NCBI GenBank assembly: GCA_002007465.1
Contig: LNAC01000137.1
Span: forward strand, 3,189,771 to 3,253,770
Source of the DNA: Ailurus styani
Taxonomy: Eukaryota; Chordata; Mammalia; Carnivora; Ailuridae
Length of the DNA stretch: 64,000 nt
Direction of reading: 5' to 3'
Shown: piece after piece, positions 24,501-34,100 of the stretch
How positions within the stretch are numbered: position 1 is the first letter of the stretch
Layout of the letters: the number at the start of each line of letters is the position of its first letter
Translations under genes and position numbers: made by a program
Notes under the pieces: model-generated
The model's database searches: none
What the model saw: only the letters and a program-made list of their open reading frames with translations
Told to the model about the DNA's origin: nothing

Positions 24501-27500
24501 CACAAACTGAACACACTAGCACCCAGAAATGGGACGTTACCTGTACCTCAGAAGCCTATTTGTGTCCCCTTTCATTCACTAGTTTACCCTCTTTCAGGCC
24601 TGTGGGAAGCGTTTCCTGATTTATAATATTACAGACCAGTTTTGCTTATTGTAATTTATATAAATTAAATTTTGCTTGGCTTTTTAAATTTCAAAATTAA
24701 GCATAAAATAATAGAGGTGTCTTTCTCTGAAGGATGCTTGCAGCTTGTTAGAATTTCTGAAGATTTTATTACCTAAATAAAAATGAGATGCAGAATGAGG
24801 TGGTTAAGGGGATGCCTAAGAGGAAAGGGGGAAGATTGGCCAGAAGACAGTTGAAGTTTCAGACTTACTAGTCTTACACCATTATTAGAAATAGCACTAA
24901 AGAGAGTTGGCGTCTTGTACTTGGTTAAGTGGACCCTTTTCCTCGAGGACCATTAGTAATTTTGAGTCTTGGTTTTTTTCCTAGAACATGTCATTATTAA
25001 GGGTACAAAAGTGGAACTACATAAAATAACGTATTTAGGCGTGCCTGGGTGGGTCAGTCGGTTAAGTGTCTGCCTTCGGCTCACGTCATGATCCCCAGGG
25101 TCCTGGGATCGAGCCCTGCGTCAGGGTCTTTGCTCAAGGGGGTAGTCTGCTTCTCCCTTTGCTGCTGCTCTGCCTGCGTGTGATCTCTCTCTGTCAAATA
25201 ATAAACAGATAGAATCTTAATAAATAAATAACGTGTAAATCTTCAGCGTCATAAAAGGAATTGCTGAGTGAAAGCATGTTTAATGACACTGTTAATTTAT
25301 TAAGTTAGTTACAATTTCTCCAAGGTGAAGGGAGCTCATATCTCTAACATTTCTACCAAGAGTTAGAAAACAAATCAGGGTTAGGCCTTCTGGAAAGGAA
25401 TCAGTTATTATTAGTGTTTGTTTTCCAAGTTCTACCAGAGAAAGACAACACGTAGTTTTTATATCTGGAAAGTTGTGCCAAAATCAACACATGCAGCATT
25501 GATATAACCTGTAAGCCATTTAGATACTCAATTAATGCTGAGTTCATTAGCCTTTCTGATGAAAATGGGTGATTTCTAAATGACTAACCATACAGATCCT
25601 ATATTTTTGATTCTTTAACCATGGTTGGGGAAGGGAGTAGAAGACTAGTGGGAGTTGACAATTTGCACACTGAATCGAATATAAGTTTTTCGAAAGGCGT
25701 ATTCTTATTTTTTCCTATGGAAGCATTTAAGATTATACTGAAAGTTGGTAATGTTGAAGTATTACCTATCTGGGGCGCCTGGGTGGCTCAGTGGGTTAAA
25801 GCCTCTGCCTTCGGCTCAGGTCATGATCTCAGGGTCCTGGGATCGAGCCCTGTGTCGGGCTCCCTGCTCAGCAGGGAGCCTGCTTCCTCCTCTCCCTCTG
25901 CTTGCCTCTCTGTCAAATAAATAAAGAAAATCTTAAAAAAAAAATATTACCTATCGAAGGTGTTGGTTAAGGGTAATGCTACTTTGTAGTGTGACCATTT
26001 TAAAAGGCTCTTTTTCATGGATAACTGTGGCATTGATTTATTGCTTATTCTGCTCTATACCTCTTTGTTAGTATTTTTTCACTGATGTCGTACTTTACCT
26101 TAGTAGAACTCAAAATGAAAGCCGTTGAGAAAATTGACTAGTAGTGGCTACAAGGAAACCAAAATGCTCACTTGAAAGCTAAAATCCTAACTATACTTTT
26201 CCAATTTATTTTCATTATCACTAAAAAGTTTTTTTAGGATTTGGCTATAGAAATTTTTTCTCAAGAAATTTGATTTTTGGATAACAGATTTTTTTGGGTC
26301 AATTTTACAGTTCATTCTGAATCTAGGCTTGCTCAGCCTAATCAAGTTCCGGTACAACCAGAAGCTACACAGGTAAGAGTGACAGAAATACTGCTGTAGG
26401 TTTGTTTTTTGATTAGTTCTTGGGTCTCTTTCTTTGATTGGCTCATGAAAGTGAGGTATGAATTTTGTCATTATCCGAGTCTGGCGTGGGTAGTCGTCAG
26501 CCTTTATTTCCATGTTACATTTACTTTTGTTTTAATAACTTAAAAATACTGTTTTTTGTTAAGTCTCATGTTTATAATAGTTTATTATAATGAAGGAAGA
26601 TGCTTTTTTATTTTGAACTGAGTAGAATTTGAGAAGACATTTAAATGTCATTCTAAAATTTAGCATAGATATTGCCATTTAGAAGCATTTGTTGGGGACT
26701 TCATAACTGGACTTGGGTTTATTTAACTTTCAGCTTTAATATTAGATGTATTTTTTGTAGTTGTTAAGTTTTATAGTCTCTTTAACAGGTATATATGTTT
26801 CTTAACCCTGTCTGTGTTAGAGTTTATAACAGAAAGCAGCTTTGATTGCTTTACTTCTGTGTAGGTTCCTTTGGTTTCATCCACAAGTGAGGGGTATACA
26901 GCATCTCAACCCTTGTACCAGCCTTCTCATGCTGCAGAGCAGCGACCACAAAAGGAACCAATTGACCAGATTCAGGCAAGTTTCTGTTACTAGGTAACAT
27001 AAACTTGATGAGGCACTTACTCATGAATTGGGTAGAGGTAAATTACTCTTAATATTGTGACTTTTTCTGGACCTAATGCATGCAATACAGTATTTTGCTT
27101 TTATGAAATAATTGAGTTTCTTAACATACTAAGTCTTGGATAGTAGACTTGGCTAAATTTAGTTTACCACTAAAGTGCATCTATTCATTTTGTGTTTAGG
27201 CAACAATCTCCTTAAATACAGACCAGACTACAGCATCGTCATCCCTTCCGGCTGCTTCTCAGCCTCAGGTGTTCCAGGCTGGGACAAGCAAACCGTTACA
27301 TAGCAGTGGAATCAATGTAAATGCAGCTCCATTCCAATCCATGCAAACGGTAGGTAATTAAGTGAACTAACATTAAGTGTCTGGTGTGTACTATGATCAT
27401 GCCAGAGTCTCAATAAAAAAAGTCTTCATTTAACTTTGTATTTGAGTTTGCACCTATCCAAGCTGTAGAGTATATTTAATTGAACGTGAACTCTTAAGTT

Positions 27501-28123
27501 TTTCCTGATTCCAGAGATAACATTTGAGTCTTAGTAGATACGTGCTCACATCTTTGTTTTTTATAGTTTCATCCTTTTGGTTTGATTAACAAAAGTAAAC
27601 ATGCAGAAAAGTAGACTACTATGATATCTGTATATAAATCATTACCTAGATTTAACAGTTGTCTACTTTTTTCCGTATTTGCTTAATCTTTTATTTTACT
27701 GACGTTTCTCATAGTAAATTTCACATAGTTCATTGTGGTTTTTCAGTAAGTATTTCTAAACCACAGGGTTTCTAGAAAATGATGATGAATATACTATAAT
27801 TAATGGGATACGGCTAAATTGGTGCTCATGGGAATGTTCAGAGTTAAATATTAAAATATTAACTTGATGAAAATGTCAATAAAAATAAATAAATGAATAA
27901 AATATTCAACTCAAAGTTCATAGAATTAAATTCTGTAAGTGACATTGTATCAGTGGTTTGCATCTTTAAAAAGCTTTCTCATTTATAATTGCATTTCCAA
28001 GGCTGCTGATTTGTGTCTTTTTAGATTTTGATCCCCTCTTATGCTCTCCTTTAAGTGCTATGTGGTGTGTATGTGTGTATATTAAATATATATATATGTG
28101 TGTGTATATATACATATGTATAT

Positions 28124-28157
<34 letters not shown>

Positions 28158-31100
28158 AGACTAATGCATTTACATTTGAGGTAAAACCAGCATTGAGGTC
28201 TGCCTTGTTAAATGTAGGGATATTATTAACATAAAGGAATGAAGTACTGATTTACTTTATTTACTTACAGGTGTTCAATATGAATGCCCCAGTTCCTCCG
28301 GTTAATGAACCAGAAACTTTGAAACAGCAAAATCAGTACCAGGCCAGTTATAACCAGAGCTTTTCTAGTCAGCCTCACCAAGTAGAACAAACAGACCTTC
28401 AGCAAGAACAGCTTCAAACAGGTAGGAAAACCAGGGTCATTTCCTTGGCTGCTTGCCCTCCAACAACAGTTAACTGACAGTGGTAGGAGAGTTTAGACTT
28501 TTAGAGTGTCAGTGTCCAAGAGTTTTTGTTTTAATAGTAGACCTTATGGATTTTTCATTACAGAACCTGAATTAAATCGAGTCCATATTTACTGTATGTG
28601 CCTGCACTTTTTTTGGAGGCCTTATACCAGTTTTCTTTTGATCAGTAAGCATTCATAATATCCCTGTTTCATTCTATGATTTTAGTGGAAATAAACTTGT
28701 TACTTATATTATGATCAACTTTACTTTTGATTGCTAATTAATTGAAGTCAACTAGCATGATCTTGGTAGGTAGTAAGTCAATTATACAAAGTTAAGCAGT
28801 AACGTGTTGGCTTGGTTGTCAGTGTGCTAGTTAGAATAAAACAAGCAAAAATCTCATGGTAGCTGTCTTTGGTAGACTAGGTTGAAACAAAGTCTTTGTT
28901 GGCAAGTAAGGTCATTCATAAGTTGGCTAGTTACCACACACATGGCAGTAATGTAGCTAGAGATAGCGTAGATTTCTTAACTTTGTAAAGCATGAAGTAA
29001 CCGCTTTACGTCTTTGGTTATTTAGATCCTAGGTTGTTTAATTGGAATCCCATAACAAACTAGCAAACCTTTCTAAAATCATAGAGGAGTCCATAGTTAA
29101 TTTTATCAGACTGATTTAAATAACTATGAGATATTATAATTGTCCAGTGTCTTTATAGACTTGGATCAACATTATGGATTTTTCAGTACAGAATTCTTAC
29201 ATATTTCCTATAGTATTCAGCACCAGTAATTAGGGAATTTGAATCAGCTATAATCTGGTATTTACATTTTGCTATTTGTGGTCAGCTGCTGAGTGATAAA
29301 ACTGGATTTCATGCTTTCAGGCTCCTTTAATTATTGCCATGTAATATAAGCATGTCAGCACAATGTCTAAACGCCCCAAATACCCACAGCAAATTGTACT
29401 GTCTAGTCAGGAACAACATGAAAAAGGGATTTGGCAAGAATCTGGCTATTATTCATGGACTTAAGAGTTTATGCTATAGAAACACTTTGATAGAAATTTT
29501 TTTTTAAGGAATTCTGGTATTTTAATTTTTTTTAAAGATTTTATTTTTATTTATTTTTGCGAGAGAGAACAAACATATGAACCTTGGGGGAGGCACAGAG
29601 GGAGCAGCAGACTCCCCACTGATGCAGGTCTCGATCCCAGAACCTGAGCCAAAGGCACAGACACTTAACTGACTGAGCCACCCAGGCGCCCTGATTCCTG
29701 GTATTTTAAAATAAAGATCACACTTGAATTGTACTGCTGTGAGTTTTCTTGCAGTTAGATTTGACCAGGACTAATAAAATTCTGATAAAAAGTTGAGTTG
29801 AAAATTTACTTTTGACCACTCTCTACATGCATGTGAATGAATCTCTTCAGATAAAAAATGTTACCTGTAATCATGATAGTTGCCTGTAATTTTAAATTTG
29901 GGGAATGTAGTGAAAGGCAGTCTATAAAAGATCACACTGTGAATAGTGTAATTGGTCCATTAATTACATAGTTCAAAAAGGAGCCACACCCCTTCTTCTC
30001 TTGGGCATACTTGGGCTTACTCCAAATAGCATTCTAAGAACTGATAAATGTGCTTGGGGTTTCTTCAGGATATAAAATATATCAGGTGAAGTTTTTCAAG
30101 AGTCAACCACCTTTTCTCTCTGCCTAATCATGGGAAATTTGGGCTGGCAAGAGGCTGCCGATTGTTTTTGTTCCTGGGGTATAGGCCTTCCTTTAGTCTC
30201 TACCTTCCTCACCTCCCAAAGGCAGCTGCCATTTGCATACTCTTTTTTTCTCCCCTGTGAATTATAAACATAGGGGTAATATCCGAGAGGTATCTCAGGA
30301 TTTAATTTTTGAAGATTTCTAGATTCTAGACTTCTCCCCATTGTGGAAGGAGGACAGGGTGTGCAAGGTTAGCACAAACCTTCTAGAATTTTCTCTTCAC
30401 CTCATCAGGTTGAGTGCCAGTGTGAGTACTCTTTAACTGTCTTCTAAATTGGTTGTACTTAAAGGTACTTGAAGTGAAATCAGGCATGGGGGGGTATAAG
30501 TTGAAGGCCTCTGCTGATTTATCATTATAATTGACTGAACATTGCACCCTGTGGTTGTCTAGCTATGGGAGAGCTTGGTTTTGTATGTTTCACTAAGTAG
30601 CAAGGGAAATTTAAAAGGATAAGAAAGCTTTTTTTTTTTTTATTTTTTTTTTATTTTTTTATTTTTATTTATTTTTTATTTATTTATTTATTTTTAAAGA
30701 TTTTATTTATTTATTTGACACAGAGAGAGAGATAACAAGTAGGCAGAGACAGGGAGAGGAGGAAGCAGGCTCCCTGCTGAGCAGAGAGCCCGATGCGGGC
30801 CTCGATCCCAGGACTCTGAGATCATGACCTGAGCCGAAAGCAGAGGCTTTTAACCCACTGAGCCACCCAGGCGCCCGATAAGAAAGCTTTTACCACAAAG
30901 GAGCTTTCTGGTGAAAAGAAATAATTAAACGATGCAAAATGGTAATTGTACTGTTCTAGTATGTGAGATCTTTTGAATTATTGTGGGTCTCTTGTGCTAA
31001 TAGGCAGATGCCTCTTAGGAGATGTTTAATAATACAGGTTCTTGTTTCATTTGGAAGGATAGAATCTTGTGCTCTCACACATTTGTGTGCTTCTAAAGGT

Positions 31101-34100
31101 TTGGAATTGTTGGAGAATTATATTCTCTTTAGCTAATTAATATATAGGTAGGAGGAAAATAGGGATTTAATGACTTAACTAATGTATAGTTTTCACTATT
31201 GTTAATATGAAAATTTCAAGACAATTTGGAGGCTGGAAGTACAAGACACCTCTTAAACCAGAAACTGTGAGAGAACAGGTTGTAATAAGCTATGTGTATG
31301 TGGTGTGTGTGTGTGTATAAATTTTTTCTTTTTCTTATAGTGGTTGGCACCTACCATGGTTCCCAGGACCAGCCCCATCAAGTGACGGGGAACCACCAGC
31401 AGCCTCCCCAGCAGAACACTGGATTTCCACGTAGCAGTCAGCCGTATTACAACAGTCGTGGTGTGTCTCGTGGTGGTTCCCGTGGTGCTAGAGGCTTGAT
31501 GAATGGATACAGGGGCCCTGCCAATGGATTCAGAGGTACAACAAAAAAGCAGCAGCAAATTTATGTTCTTTTTTTATTTATAAAATACATAGAAATATGT
31601 TGTATGGTTTTGGGGAAAGATACATATCTGCATTAGCCTCTTATGTACAACTTAAACATTTTTAGTATGTTACAGGCAATTTATTTTATTTATTTATTAA
31701 AGATTTTATTTATTTGACAGAGAGAGACACAGCGAGAAAGGGAACACAAGCAGGGGGAGTGGGAGAGCGAGAAGCAGGCTTCCTGCTAAGCAGGGAGCCT
31801 GATGTGGGGCTCAGACCCAGGACCCCAAGATGATGACCTCAGCTGAAGGCAGGCGCTTAACTGAGCCACCCAGGTAGTCCTGTTATAGGCATTTAAACTG
31901 ACAAAGTTAGAAATGAATTTTTTAAGGTGTCAAATCCATGACTTCTGTGTCCTCTAGGTGATAACTGCTTTCCATTAATTATCAGACTTTATGGGGATTT
32001 TTTTGTGTGGAGGTGTGTGTGCATGAATGGGTAAAAAAGGGCCTCTTCCAAGTAAGTTAATACTCAGAAATTTAGGAACAGATAGGATCAGGATAGGAAA
32101 CTAGAAATTAGTTTAAATAACTAGCATGGCTTAGTTTTTCAGTTCTTCCTTTGGTCAGTAGTAGGAAATAAAAATTCCTTGTGTAGATAAAATTATTTTC
32201 TTGTCCTAAATTTCAGGAGGATATGATGGTTACCGCCCTTCATTCTCTAGCACTCCAAACAGTGGTTATACACAGTCTCAGTTCAGTGCTCCCCGGGACT
32301 ACTCTGGCTATCAGCGGGTAGGTAGAAGTTGCTTTAAAATATAAACCTGACCTAAATACACTAATGAAATGGATTGATGTGGTTGTTTGGACTTAAGTAA
32401 TTAAGTAATTTGGGGCTAATTTTGTACCTTTGTACAAGATACTTCATTGTGGAGAATGATAACTTGCTTTTCTTAAGCACTCAACATGGGTACTCATTTA
32501 ATAGAGTCTTAAAAACAATGATTTTGTGCACTGTTGGTGGGATTACAAATTGGTGTAGCTACTGTGAAAAACAATGTGGAGGTTCCTCAAAAAATTAAAA
32601 ATAGAATTTCCATATGACTCAGTAATTCCACTACTGGGTATCTACCCAAAGAAAATGAAAACACTAATTCAGAAAGATATATGTACTCCTGTGCTTATTG
32701 TAGCATTATTTATAATAGCCAAGGTATGGACGGAAGCGACCCCAAGTATCCACCACTAGATGAATGAAGGAAGATGATGTGGTGTATATGTAATGGAATA
32801 TTACCTAGCCACCAAAAAAAAAAAAAAAGGAAATCTCGCCATTTGCAGGAAATGGATGGACCTAGAGAGTGTGATGCTCGGAGAAATAAGTCAGAGAAAG
32901 ACAAATACCATATGATTTCAGTCATATGTGGAATTTAAGAAACAAAACAGAGACGGACAAAAAACCCCACTTTTAAGTGGAGAATAAACTTGGTAGTTGC
33001 CAGAGGGGGTAGGTGGATAGGGGGATGGGTGAAATAGATAAAGGAGATTAAGAGTAGTCTTACCTTGAGCACTAAGAAATGTATAGAATTGTTGAGTTAT
33101 TCTGTTGTACACCTGAAACTAATATAATACTGTATGTTAATTATATGTGAATAAAAATAAGTTTGTAGGAGAAAAAAATGATTTTTAAGAGCAGAGACAT
33201 CTCATTGAATGTTCTTGAGAATAACAAGTACAATTACAGAGTAACTTCTAGCTGTGATCTATTGAAATGTGTAAAAGAATAAGGAAGAATTTTGTGTTCT
33301 GTAGGTGTCAGTAAGAACAGATTGATAATGAGTAAGCATTAAAAAATTATTTTCTCCAATACTAACTAGCTTGTCTTTTAGGATGGATATCAGCAGAATT
33401 TCAAGCGAGGCTCTGGGCAGAGTGGACCACGGGGAGCCCCACGAGGTAATATTTTGTGGTGGTGATCCTAGCTCCTAAGTGGAGCTTCTGTTCTGGCCTT
33501 GGAAGAGCTGTTCCATAGTCTGCATGTAGGTTACATGTTAGGAATACATTTATCATTACCAGACTTGTTGCCAGGGATTAAATGAAATGCTCTGTTTCTA
33601 AAACTTCTCTTGAACCCAAATTTAATTTTTTTGAATGACTTTCCCTGTTACTATATAAATTGTCTTGAAAACTAAAACATTTCTCCTCCTCAGAAAAAGT
33701 GTTTTTCCAACTGCAAATTATTTTTCAGGTCCTAAAACCTGCTAAATGTTTTTAGGAAGTACTTACTGAAACATTTTTGTAAGACATTTTTGGAATGAGA
33801 TTGAACATTTATATAAATTTATTATTCCTCTTTCATTTTTGAACATGCATATTATATTTTAGGGTCAGAAATCCTTTAATGGCCGGATAAGCCATAATTA
33901 CACTTAGAGAACCATTTAGAAGTAATAGAACTACTTGAAATTACAATGCCTTTGGATCACTAATAGCGATATGTGTCAAATTATTTCTGATTTCTAAATA
34001 AAACATCCAAAATCCTAACTAACTTATTGAACTATATTTAAAAATTAACAGGTTTAATGAGTTTCTGATTTTGTCTATTACCATAGGGAAACTGCTTCCT

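Larger units (their letters stand above)
24272..26310 (+). other. CAPRIN1: CAPRIN1 intron 11
   Basis: Two sense CAN-SINEs and an antisense L1-like fragment near 24440-24640 (tttattgtcatacataaact, caagtttcac-type pattern). The rest is unrecognised. Confidence 0.78.
28422..31340 (+). other. CAPRIN1: CAPRIN1 intron 15
   Basis: Two antisense CAN-SINEs (29526-29692, 30633-30876), a short GT run at about 31299-31316, and otherwise unrecognised sequence. No exon-like reading frame with splice signals. Confidence 0.78.

Noticed and set aside
26976..26985. Alternative GT donor (gtttct) for CAPRIN1 exon 13 instead of GC
   Set aside because: It would need exon 14 to begin after gcaa, where no AG acceptor exists, and would break the protein match.
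32410..32759. Small open frames as possible host exons
   Set aside because: They coincide with the truncated L1 3' end and CAPRIN1 intron 17 sequence.
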